A stretch of DNA of 64,000 nt, from positions 159,039-223,038 of the forward strand of contig CAADGV010000024.1 in the NCBI GenBank assembly GCA_900696645.1, in the 5' to 3' direction. The notes under the pieces were generated by a model, which saw nothing but the letters and a program-made list of their open reading frames with translations, was not told the origin of the DNA and did not search any database. Shown piece by piece: positions 17,597 through 25,512 of the stretch; position 1 is the first letter of the stretch; the number at the start of each line of letters is the position of its first letter. The translations under genes and the position numbers were made by a program. This DNA comes from an uncultured Chlorobiota bacterium. Lineage in GTDB: Bacteria; Bacteroidota; Ignavibacteria; UBA10030; UBA6906.

Positions 17597-19768
17597 ATGA
17601 CATTCAAACGCTTTCCATTTCCGAACTCAAGAATTCAACGGGTAGTCTTCCTCATTGTGTGGATGGTGTTCATTTTTGTGAGTTCCACCTACTCTCAATG
17701 GATGAGCAGAACGAGCGGAAGTACAGATCCGTTCTCAGCCGTGACAAACGCCGTTGAGGGCCGTTGGTATGCAGTAGGGGCACGAGGGCTCATCGTCTGC
17801 TCGGAAGACGGCGGTGTTACATGGAGCAAGCAATCAAGTGGCACAAACAATTGGCTCAGTTCGGTCAGTTTCGTTGATGAGAATACTGGTTGGATTGCGG
17901 GATGGAATGGAACAATCCTCTCCACCTCCAATGCCGGCGGGAGTTGGCTCAGCCATAAAGGAGTGATATCAAAATCGCTGTACGGCGTCACCTTCTCTGA
18001 CAAGAGAAACGGTACAGTAGCAGGTTTTGAGGGAACGATTCTTCGAACCAAGGATGGTGGCGTAACCTGGGTGGAGCAGTCAAGCGGAACAACGGCAAAC
18101 CTGCGCGACATATTCTTTTCCGATAGCGTCACGGGTGTTGCCGTCGGATCAGAAGGAACGATTCTTCGCACAACCGATGCGGGAGAGACATGGACCCCGC
18201 AGTCATCCGGGAAAACGACGCTGCTACACAAAGTTCGTTATGTCAACACGAGCTTTGGAACTGCGGTCGGCGAAGCGGGGACAATTCTGATCACGACAAA
18301 CGGGGGAGTTGATTGGCAAGAGCGTTCTGCCAACACTACGTCGGATCTTTGGGATGTGTACTTTACAGACGAAAAAACCGGCTTCATCGTAGGCTCTAAA
18401 GGAACACTGTTGAAGTCGACTGACGGCTGTACTACTTGGGCAAATCAGTCAGCCGGAACGGAAAGTGACCTACGTGGTGTATCGTTTGCAACTGCTGCGA
18501 TTGGTGTTGCCGTGGGCGTTCAGGGAACCATCCTCCAGACACTGAACGGAGGGGGTTGCGAGAATTTTCCGTTTCCTCAGAATCTTTCATACGAATACGG
18601 CATTATGCCGCTGCAGCGCAATCACGCGGTTGCTGAAGCATCGTACATAAGTTGGAAAACCAACTATGTGACATCGCAGGGTGCATGCGGTTATCGGAGA
18701 GTCTTGTTCGACGATATGCGTTCAACAACGTCCGAAGGAATCGGATACGGCATGTTGTTGGCTGTTACGTTCGGCGATCAGGCACTCTTTGATGATCTGT
18801 GGTCGTACTACCAGAGATTCCTGAACAAGAGCGGATTCATGGATTGGCATATTAGTGACAGTTGCACAATTTTGGGTTACGGCGGCGCAACCGACGCTGA
18901 CGAAGATGCAGCGTTTGCATTGTTGCTTGCAGACAAGCAGTGGTGCAGCGATGGCAGAATCAACTATCGGGAGGATGCGCGTATTCTGATTGAGCGGATT
19001 TTCAAGCATCAGGTTGAACCGGAGACGTTTGTTCTCAAGCCGGGAAACGGTGCGTGGGGTGGATCGCATCTCCTTAACCCATCGTATTTTGCCCCCGCAT
19101 ATTACCGGGCGTTCGAGGCTGCAACGGGCAATTCAGGTTGGTCGAAGGTCATCGAGAAATGCTATGAAGTCTTGAGAAACGCTGCCCATCCCCAAACCGG
19201 CCTTGTGCCGGACTGGTGCAAGGCAGACGGATCGCCGGGACAAGGACGCGAGAACAATCATTACTATTTCTGGGATGCAACAAGAACGCCGTGGCGTATA
19301 GCCCTCGATTATCTCTGGTATGGGAACGATGAAGCGCGGCAGTTCTGCTTGAAGATTGCCGGATTTGCGCGAACAATCGGCGCAGCAAATATCGCGAACG
19401 GGTATTTGCTTGATGGCAAGCCGATGGGGCCGGAGCGCAACAGCATATTTGTCGGCCCGTTCGGGGCGGTTGCAATGGCAGCGGGCGAAACGTATCAAGC
19501 ATTGTGTGATTCACTGTATCGCGAGAACGTTCTCCGTGAACCTCCGGCTGCGGGGAATTACTACAACTGGAGTCTGCGCACGCTGACCTTGCTTCTCCAA
19601 ACGGGTAATTTCCGCCCTCCTGACCTGTTCCGACGTCCATTGCGGAGTTGCTTGCTGTGTAAAAAATTGCTACAATGTCTGTGGCAATACGCCGTTATAT
19701 ATATCTCTCTGCAACAAAAACCTCCGTTCTTTCACACCCTGCATCGGATTGCAGGTACCGACCTGTGA
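17597..19768 (+). CDS. YCF48-like beta-propeller fused to a GH8 glycanase, no sorting domain
   Basis: 723 residues. The signal sequence spans about residues 12-33. Residues ~35-320 hold seven repeats of the YCF48/BNR type (EGTILRTTDAGETW and variants, each ending in a Trp followed by SSG or similar), the number needed for one seven-bladed propeller. The GH8 barrel (about 321-675) retains TTSEGIGYGMLLAV (Glu380), ATDADEDAAFALLLA and FWDATRTPWRIALDY. After LLLQTGNFRPPD the tail becomes a Cys-rich, non-homologous 50-residue stretch (RSCLLCKKLLQCLWQYAV). The type IX sorting domain of the other two paralogs is absent. Either the 3' end has been lost and replaced, or this paralog stays in the periplasm. 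Confidence 0.88.
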   Translation: MTFKRFPFPNSRIQRVVFLIVWMVFIFVSSTYSQWMSRTSGSTDPFSAVTNAVEGRWYAVGARGLIVCSEDGGVTWSKQSSGTNNWLSSVSFVDENTGWIAGWNGTILSTSNAGGSWLSHKGVISKSLYGVTFSDKRNGTVAGFEGTILRTKDGGVTWVEQSSGTTANLRDIFFSDSVTGVAVGSEGTILRTTDAGETWTPQSSGKTTLLHKVRYVNTSFGTAVGEAGTILITTNGGVDWQERSANTTSDLWDVYFTDEKTGFIVGSKGTLLKSTDGCTTWANQSAGTESDLRGVSFATAAIGVAVGVQGTILQTLNGGGCENFPFPQNLSYEYGIMPLQRNHAVAEASYISWKTNYVTSQGACGYRRVLFDDMRSTTSEGIGYGMLLAVTFGDQALFDDLWSYYQRFLNKSGFMDWHISDSCTILGYGGATDADEDAAFALLLADKQWCSDGRINYREDARILIERIFKHQVEPETFVLKPGNGAWGGSHLLNPSYFAPAYYRAFEAATGNSGWSKVIEKCYEVLRNAAHPQTGLVPDWCKADGSPGQGRENNHYYFWDATRTPWRIALDYLWYGNDEARQFCLKIAGFARTIGAANIANGYLLDGKPMGPERNSIFVGPFGAVAMAAGETYQALCDSLYRENVLREPPAAGNYYNWSLRTLTLLLQTGNFRPPDLFRRPLRSCLLCKKLLQCLWQYAVIYISLQQKPPFFHTLHRIAGTDL

Positions 19769-19910
19769 GTGAAGAGATTTTCAACGTTTCCTCATCTCCA
19801 TTTTCTTTCTCCGTCCTGTATCCACAACCACCCGGCTGATGTAAAGCCCTTGGTACGCCTTTCCCATGCGGGGCATAACGGAAACATGCTTAGCCGAGGA
19901 ATGATCTTTC

Positions 19911-20798
19911 ATGTACAACTCGATTGTCCTTGTAAAACAGGTACCGGATACGACTAACATCTCCGGTCAGGTGATGAAGGAAGACGGAACAGTGAACCGT
20001 TCCAAGCTTCCGGCAATCTTCAATTTTGAAGACAGGGTTGCCCTCGAATTCGCCCTTCAAGTCAAAGACCGGTGCGGCGGCAAAGTAATTGCCGTTACGA
20101 TGGGCCCGCCCCGAGCATCCGATGTTCTCCGGGAATGCCTGTACATGGGAGCCGACGAAGCGTATCTCATAACGGACAGGAAGTTCGCCGGAGCCGATAC
20201 ATTGGCAACGTCGTATGTTCTCAGTGAAGCCATCAAGAAGATCGGTAGCGCCGACCTCATCTTCGCGGGCAGACAAGCCATTGACGGCGACACGGCACAG
20301 GTCGGGCCGCAGACAGCCGAGAAACTCGGCATTCCGCAAATCACGTACGTCGAAGAAATTCTCGACATCAGCGAAAGAACTGTTCGGGTGAAGAAGAAGA
20401 TTGATGGGGGCTATGAGATTCTGGAAAGCCAGCTTCCCGTTCTGCTTACTGTACTCAAGGATGCAGCGGAGCCGCGGCCGTTCAGCGCCAAACGCTTGAT
20501 GGCATACAAGGGGGCAAAATCACTCCTCGAGTTGGAAAAGCTTGCGGAAGGGAACTCACTGCTCTACACTGACAAGCTTGTCTACGAATACAAAAACCGC
20601 TCTCTCTTCATTCCGACTCTCACAGCGGAAGACCTGCATATTGATGTTGCACGATGCGGCATCAAAGGCTCGCCGACAAAGGTGTATGAAGTTGAATCCG
20701 TTGTGCTCACCGGGAGCAAGCCGATGCGTTTTGAGAATTCCAAGGCCGGTATGCTGTCGCTTGTCGATATGTTGATGGAAGATAGAATCCTCGGATGA
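19911..20798 (+). CDS. etfB: Electron transfer flavoprotein, beta subunit
   Basis: 295 residues from ATG at 19911 (MYNSIVLVKQVPDTTNISGQ). The EtfB/FixA core is clear: IFNFEDRVALEFALQVKD, the adenine-nucleotide-binding loop VTMGPPRASDVLRECLYMGA, and FAGRQAIDGDTAQVGPQTAE. This subunit binds AMP and, with EtfA, passes electrons from acyl-CoA dehydrogenases to the quinone pool through ETF:quinone oxidoreductase. The C-terminus is somewhat longer than in typical ~255-residue EtfB proteins. Its stop overlaps the start of etfA (ATGA), so the two are translationally coupled. An acyl-CoA dehydrogenase follows, which points to fatty or organic acid oxidation. Confidence 0.95.
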   Translation: MYNSIVLVKQVPDTTNISGQVMKEDGTVNRSKLPAIFNFEDRVALEFALQVKDRCGGKVIAVTMGPPRASDVLRECLYMGADEAYLITDRKFAGADTLATSYVLSEAIKKIGSADLIFAGRQAIDGDTAQVGPQTAEKLGIPQITYVEEILDISERTVRVKKKIDGGYEILESQLPVLLTVLKDAAEPRPFSAKRLMAYKGAKSLLELEKLAEGNSLLYTDKLVYEYKNRSLFIPTLTAEDLHIDVARCGIKGSPTKVYEVESVVLTGSKPMRFENSKAGMLSLVDMLMEDRILG

Positions 20799-21823
20799 TG
20801 ACTATGGAAAACTGCACAAATGACGTTTGGGTGTTTGTCGAGCAACGCGACGGAAAACCCGCCGAAGTGAGTTTCGAGCTTCTGAGCAAAGGACGCAAAC
20901 TCGCCGATAGCATGGGAGGGAAGCTGAAGTCGATTGTTCTCGGTGATGATGTGGAAGCAATTGCCGTTGATTCATTCCGGTTTGGTGCCGACGAAGCATA
21001 TCTTGTTTCGCATCCCGAACTCGGACGCTACAAAACGCTGCCCTACGCGAGAGTGTTGAATGAGCTTGTTGGCACACACAATCCGCGCATCGTTCTTTTC
21101 GGGGCTACGATCATAGGGAGGGACCTTGCTCCGCGGATTGCCTCGCATACCCGCAGCGGGCTTACGGCGGATTGTACCGATCTGAGAATTGCCGATGTTA
21201 CATATCTTGGCAAGGAACACAAAAACCTTCTGCTGCAAATCAGGCCGGCGTTCGGCGGAAATATCATTGCCACCATTATCACTCCCGATACACCGACGCA
21301 GATGGCGACTGTCCGTGAAGGAGTAATGGAACTTCACCCGCTTTCGCATCCTCACAAAGTGAAAATAACCCGCATTCCGTATGAGCCGGACGGATTGGAT
21401 CACCTCATCACCATTATCGAACAGCATCGAACGGAGAACAAGGTGAACCTGAAGGGCGCCCCGATTATTGTTGCGGGAGGATACGGGCTTGGAACAAGAG
21501 AGAACTTCCGGCTTGTGCATGAGCTTGCGCATACGATCGGCGGCGAGGTTGCAGGCAGCCGTGCAGCGGTGGATGCCGGTTTCATACCGCATGAACGGCA
21601 GGTCGGGCAAACAGGTGTCACGGTCCGCCCGAAACTGTACATCGCAATCGGTATTTCGGGGGCTATTCAACACAGAGCCGGAATGCAGGAAGCCAAGAAG
21701 ATCATTGCCATCAATACCGACCCCGATGCACCGATTTTCGATGTATCGCATTACGGCATCGTCGGGGATGCGACCGATGTTATCCCGAAATTCATTGAAG
21801 CATTCAAAAGCAGACTGAAGTGA
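20795..21823 (+). CDS. etfA: Electron transfer flavoprotein, alpha subunit
   Basis: 342 residues, overlapping etfB by four bases. The N-terminal domain (NDVWVFVEQRDGKPAEVSFE, then LLSKGRKLADSMGG) is the EtfA domain I. The C-terminal FAD-binding domain includes IIVAGGYGLGTRENFRLVHE, SRAAVDAGFIPHERQVGQTG and the signature YIAIGISGAIQHRAGMQEAK followed by INTDPDAPIF. All residues of the usual FAD-contact motifs are in place. It forms the ETF heterodimer with the preceding gene product and accepts electrons from the dehydrogenase encoded six bases downstream. Internal methionines at codons 2 and 4 are alternative starts. Confidence 0.96.
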   Translation: MMTMENCTNDVWVFVEQRDGKPAEVSFELLSKGRKLADSMGGKLKSIVLGDDVEAIAVDSFRFGADEAYLVSHPELGRYKTLPYARVLNELVGTHNPRIVLFGATIIGRDLAPRIASHTRSGLTADCTDLRIADVTYLGKEHKNLLLQIRPAFGGNIIATIITPDTPTQMATVREGVMELHPLSHPHKVKITRIPYEPDGLDHLITIIEQHRTENKVNLKGAPIIVAGGYGLGTRENFRLVHELAHTIGGEVAGSRAAVDAGFIPHERQVGQTGVTVRPKLYIAIGISGAIQHRAGMQEAKKIIAINTDPDAPIFDVSHYGIVGDATDVIPKFIEAFKSRLK

Positions 21824-21829
21824 GTTACA

Positions 21830-23551
21830 ATGCCGAATTATTTCCTTGACAATCCTGACATCCTTTTTCATTTCAACACGTTTGATCTAAAGGAAGTTGT
21901 TGCCATCACGGAAGACGACTACACGCAGTCGAGAGAGTTTTCGTATGCTCCGACGCAGTATGAAGATGCAATGGGGAACTACAGGAAAGTGCTTGAAGTA
22001 GTGGGCGATCTTGCCGGAAACTTCATTGCTCCGAGAGCAGCCGGGGTTGATCATGAGGGAGCAACATTTGCCAACGGCCGGGTCACATACGCCGAAGGCA
22101 CGCGCAAGAACCTCCGGCAACTCTCGCAAGCGGATTTGATGGGAATGATTCTTCCCCGCAAGTACGGCGGATTGAACTTTCCTTTCACCATTTACATGAT
22201 GACGGTTGAAATGCTTTCACGAGCCGATGCATCGTTGATGAACATCTTCGGATTGCAGGATATCGGCGATACGATTCGCAAGTTCGGGAACGAAGGCCAG
22301 CGGATGGAATTTCTTCCCAAAATCAGCTCGGGAGAACATACCGGCGCAATGGCGCTGACGGAGCCGGATGCAGGTTCCGACTTGCAGGCGGTTAAACTTC
22401 ACGCATATCAGAATGAACAAGGCGCCTGGTTTCTTCGCGGCATGAAGCGTTTCATCACCAACGGCAATGCGCAGGTACTGCTTGTTCTTGCCCGTTCGGA
22501 ACCCGGAACCAAGGACGGCCGGGGCCTGAGCCTGTTCGTGTGCCATCATGACAAAACAGTCAAGATCCGCCGCATTGAGAACAAGTTAGGCATTCACGGC
22601 TCTCCCACATGCGAGTTGCAGTTTAACGACACGCCAGCTCAACTTGTCGGTTCACGACGGTTCGGACTGATTAAGTACGTGCTGGATCTGATGTACCGGG
22701 CGCGCATGGGCGTGTCGGCACAAGCCCTGGGAATTTCACAGGCAGCGTACGAAGAGGCGCTGAAGTATGCTCGTGAACGCAGACAATTCGGGAAAGCGAT
22801 TGCCGATATTCCCGTTATCTCCAACATGCTGATTGATATGCGGGTGACGCTGGAAAGTAATCGTTCGCTGTTCTACAGCACGACACAATGTGTTGATGTA
22901 AAGGAGAAGTTGGAAGACAAGATCGAGAAAATGAAAGGAGAAGGGAAGTCCGTCGCCGAGGAAACCGCAAGGCTCAAACACATCACGAAAGTGGCCAATC
23001 TGCTCACGCCCTTGTCGAAATACATGCTCGCTGAATGCAGCAACAGGATAACGTACGACGCGCTGCAAATTCACGGTGGCACAGGGTACATGAAGGAGTT
23101 TCACGTCGAGCAACTTGCCCGCGATGCGCGCATCACGAATATTTATGAAGGGACTTCGCAACTGCAGATTGTCGCGGCGTCCGGCGGAGTTATCAATGAT
23201 GTGTTAGGGGAGATGTTCGAGGCGAAAGAGAAACGCGAGTATAAGGGGGGGCTTACACGGCTTGCCAACCATCTGAAGGAAATCCGGCGGCTGTTTCTTG
23301 ACAGCTTGAAGTATGTGGTTGACAAGAAGGACACGGGATTCCAGGATGTTGCTGCGAAAGATCTTGTAGAGATGTACGGCTCTCTCTACACCGGCTATCT
23401 GTTGCTGGATGAGGCGGAGATTGAGCCGCGCAAGGTGTTCATCGCAAACCGCTACATCGTCACCGCGCTGGCGCAGGCACGAAGGAACGCCGAGGCAATC
23501 AGGGGAGAGTTGTTCGGAGATTTGCTGCACGCAAGCAAGATTCTGCAATAA
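21830..23551 (+). CDS. Acyl-CoA dehydrogenase
   Basis: 573 residues, longer than the ~380-residue short/medium-chain enzymes because of an N-terminal leader and a ~120-residue C-terminal extension, as in VLCAD-type or FadE-like proteins. FAD and substrate motifs are clear: MALTEPDAGSDLQAVKLHA and FITNGNAQVLLVLAR. The C-terminal signature is HGGTGYMKEFHVEQLARDAR, followed by ITNIYEGTSQLQ, where the Glu of YEGT is the catalytic base in this family. It oxidises an acyl-CoA to the enoyl-CoA and reduces ETF. Six bases separate it from etfA. Chain-length preference cannot be read from the sequence. Confidence 0.95.
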   Translation: MPNYFLDNPDILFHFNTFDLKEVVAITEDDYTQSREFSYAPTQYEDAMGNYRKVLEVVGDLAGNFIAPRAAGVDHEGATFANGRVTYAEGTRKNLRQLSQADLMGMILPRKYGGLNFPFTIYMMTVEMLSRADASLMNIFGLQDIGDTIRKFGNEGQRMEFLPKISSGEHTGAMALTEPDAGSDLQAVKLHAYQNEQGAWFLRGMKRFITNGNAQVLLVLARSEPGTKDGRGLSLFVCHHDKTVKIRRIENKLGIHGSPTCELQFNDTPAQLVGSRRFGLIKYVLDLMYRARMGVSAQALGISQAAYEEALKYARERRQFGKAIADIPVISNMLIDMRVTLESNRSLFYSTTQCVDVKEKLEDKIEKMKGEGKSVAEETARLKHITKVANLLTPLSKYMLAECSNRITYDALQIHGGTGYMKEFHVEQLARDARITNIYEGTSQLQIVAASGGVINDVLGEMFEAKEKREYKGGLTRLANHLKEIRRLFLDSLKYVVDKKDTGFQDVAAKDLVEMYGSLYTGYLLLDEAEIEPRKVFIANRYIVTALAQARRNAEAIRGELFGDLLHASKILQ

Positions 23552-23587
23552 TCAGAAACAATCAGATCATAACGAGGAAACAACATC

Positions 23588-23803
23588 ATGGCAAAGAGGA
23601 CGGCGTACTACTACTATCGCATTTACGATGACAAAGAGCAGTTCAACTACATCCGGAGTACTTTTCAGGAGAAGAAGATCAGGAGTCTTTTGAAGAAATT
23701 CGAAAAAACTCATCAGGAATACTACAACACGGAATTTATTGATTTTCTCAAGAAGCAGGACCCGAAGGCCGAATTGATTGATGTAGCCCCGATTTCATAC
23801 TGA
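23588..23803 (+). CDS. Small basic hypothetical protein (71 aa) after acyl-CoA dehydrogenase
   Basis: Starts MAKRTAYYYYRIYDDKEQFN after a good AACGAGGAAA ribosome binding site, 36 bases beyond the dehydrogenase stop. It is soluble, rich in Tyr, Lys and Glu, probably mostly helical (FQEKKIRSLLKKFEKTHQEY), and ends KAELIDVAPISY. The spacing suggests the same operon as the ETF genes. I do not recognise a family. A regulatory or assembly role with the dehydrogenase would be guesswork. Confidence 0.65.
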   Translation: MAKRTAYYYYRIYDDKEQFNYIRSTFQEKKIRSLLKKFEKTHQEYYNTEFIDFLKKQDPKAELIDVAPISY

Positions 23804-23882
23804 GGCGCGATTGGCCCGGCTCCGGGGCTTCTTGATGTGATGGCTTCGGGGGAGGTCTATGTTCGGGCCGTGCCCGCCAATA

Positions 23883-24134
23883 TCAGGATAGGAATATCCT
23901 GATCAACGCCCGCAGGAAGGGTTTGGCGAATTCGAGCAGAATGATTCCCAACCCTATTCCCAACAATACCACTTGTGTTACTCTCAGCGCTTTTCTTCTT
24001 ACCCTCATTCCCCTCCAGTTGCACTCATGACACCTGAAGTAATGCACCGGCAAAACTGCCCGAATAGCCTTTTCTGATACGGTTTTGCTCCTTGAGCGGT
24101 ACACGCGTGAGCTTTTGCAGGATGGGCATAGCAT
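23883..24134 (-). CDS. Small zinc-ribbon membrane protein (83 aa)
   Basis: The minus-strand protein opens with a CPSCKSSRVYRSR half-site and has a matching FRCHECNWRG half-site about 30 residues later, a typical four-cysteine zinc ribbon. An Arg-rich segment (RVRRKALRV) and one transmembrane helix follow (VVLLGIGLGIILLEF, about residues 55-72). The layout suggests a cytoplasmic zinc ribbon tethered to the inner membrane. No specific family is recognised. It is convergent with the ETF operon, and the promoter should lie above 24134 in the following gene-free stretch. Confidence 0.7.
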   Translation of the reverse strand: MLCPSCKSSRVYRSRSKTVSEKAIRAVLPVHYFRCHECNWRGMRVRRKALRVTQVVLLGIGLGIILLEFAKPFLRALIRIFLS

Positions 24135-24703
24135 ACAGTCTATTGAGTTTGTTCCCTATCACATGAACTAAAACGGCAAAGAGTTACATACTTGAGTTGC
24201 ATTGTATCACTTGAATGCACAAGATGCAAGAGACGATGCAAAAACGAGGATGCTGCAAACTGAAGTTTCCGAATTCGTTCAGGGGGGACGAATCGGGAAA
24301 ACAGGGAAGTCATCCCGTGTGCTGAGGACGGCAAGTTCGGAGAGATGTCGGTCGGTTGGCACGTTTCGCGTGTCACCTATGAGCACAGAACATAATTGAC
24401 TTTCACGCATTATTCGGTTACACTAATGCGTTACTCGAACGGACTTTTCGGGCTCTAACTGCAAGTCCGGCATAATCTTAGAGTCAACTGTGTGCTTGCA
24501 CTGACGACACCGGCATCAGGTCGGGCGGGAACTGCCGATGGAGTCAAATGGGGAGAGCGCAATACCATTTCCTTTGTCATTGACGCGACGGTGCTGGAGT
24601 CACGGCGAAGGATGTCTCACAGTACCCCCTCCCACATTGCCCCATCGGATCAAGGCGGCAAAATTTTCCGAATTTACGTTAGTAGGTTGTGACTTCCCCG
24701 GCT
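24135..24703. other. Gene-free interval
   Basis: About 570 bases between two minus-strand genes. Short open frames exist on both strands but none has a convincing ribosome binding site or domain. It presumably holds the promoter of the zinc-ribbon gene and the 3' untranslated region of the phosphoesterase gene; neither can be pinpointed. Confidence 0.5.
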
Positions 24704-25405
24704 TTATTGACCGAGGGAGAGTCGTTTGGCAAGTACGGTTGGCAGGCCTTGGCCCAGAATTGCCTTTGCCGCTCCTTCGACATCATATTCTGACCGGATA
24801 TTCTGATATGTCCACTGTTCCGAGTCGAATATGCCGAAGCTGAGTTGCGGATTGCCATCGCGCGGTTGTCCAACGCTGCCGACATTGACAAGAAAGCGCA
24901 TGTCCTTCTTGAGTGAGAAGGTCTTCAGATTTTCACCGCATACAAAAGGGATGTGTGTGTGGCCGATGAAACACAAAGGCGTTGAAAACGCAGGAAACTG
25001 GTCCCGGGCAAGAGCAAGAGATGAAACGTAGGTCCATTGCCCGGGTTCGAGCGGAGAAGCGTGCGCAAGTGTTGCAGGTTCTTTGGCCGTGGAATAGGGG
25101 AGCGAACTCAGAAAGCTGAGATTATCCGGCGTGAGTACCGAATGAGTCCACTCGGCGGCAATACGGCCGGGCTTCGTGAAGTAGTGGGCAACGGAAGTGT
25201 CGATGGCGGCAAGGTCGTGGTTTCCCAGAACGGTCAGGGTACAACGCTCACGGACAAGCCCGATGCATTCGTTAGGATTGGCACCATACCCGACAATATC
25301 GCCGAGACAATAGACTTCATCAATGCGGGAACGGTCAATAATCGATAACGCCTTGGCAAGTGCCTGAAGATTGGAATGAATATCAGCAACAATAGCGACG
25401 CGCAT
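24704..25405 (-). CDS. Calcineurin-like metallophosphoesterase
   Basis: The start at 25405 gives 233 residues and begins MRVAIVADIHSNLQALAKAL, the exact family N-terminus (D-x-H metal site). A 44-codon upstream extension to 25537 is rejected as it overlaps the next gene's start region. Further metal-binding motifs are GDIVGYGANPNECIGL, GNHDLAAID and, near the C-terminus, GHTHIPF with VNVGSVGQPRDGNP. It is soluble and belongs to the YfcE/MJ0936-like group of phosphodiesterases; the substrate is unknown. It is divergent from the polysaccharide locus that begins 108 bases away, so both promoters must share that gap. Confidence 0.92.
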   Translation of the reverse strand: MRVAIVADIHSNLQALAKALSIIDRSRIDEVYCLGDIVGYGANPNECIGLVRERCTLTVLGNHDLAAIDTSVAHYFTKPGRIAAEWTHSVLTPDNLSFLSSLPYSTAKEPATLAHASPLEPGQWTYVSSLALARDQFPAFSTPLCFIGHTHIPFVCGENLKTFSLKKDMRFLVNVGSVGQPRDGNPQLSFGIFDSEQWTYQNIRSEYDVEGAAKAILGQGLPTVLAKRLSLGQ

Positions 25406-25512
25406 ATTCGGTAAGTTACTTGTTGGAACGACAAAAGCAAGTGAGGCGTGACTGTACAGAAAAGAATTGTGAACAGAGAAGTATTCGAACGTAATATCAA
25501 GCAAGGTGCAGC

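Noticed and set aside
24140..24843. Short open frames in the gap between the zinc-ribbon protein and the phosphoesterase.
   Set aside because: No ribosome binding sites, low-complexity products and conflict with the phosphoesterase gene on the right.
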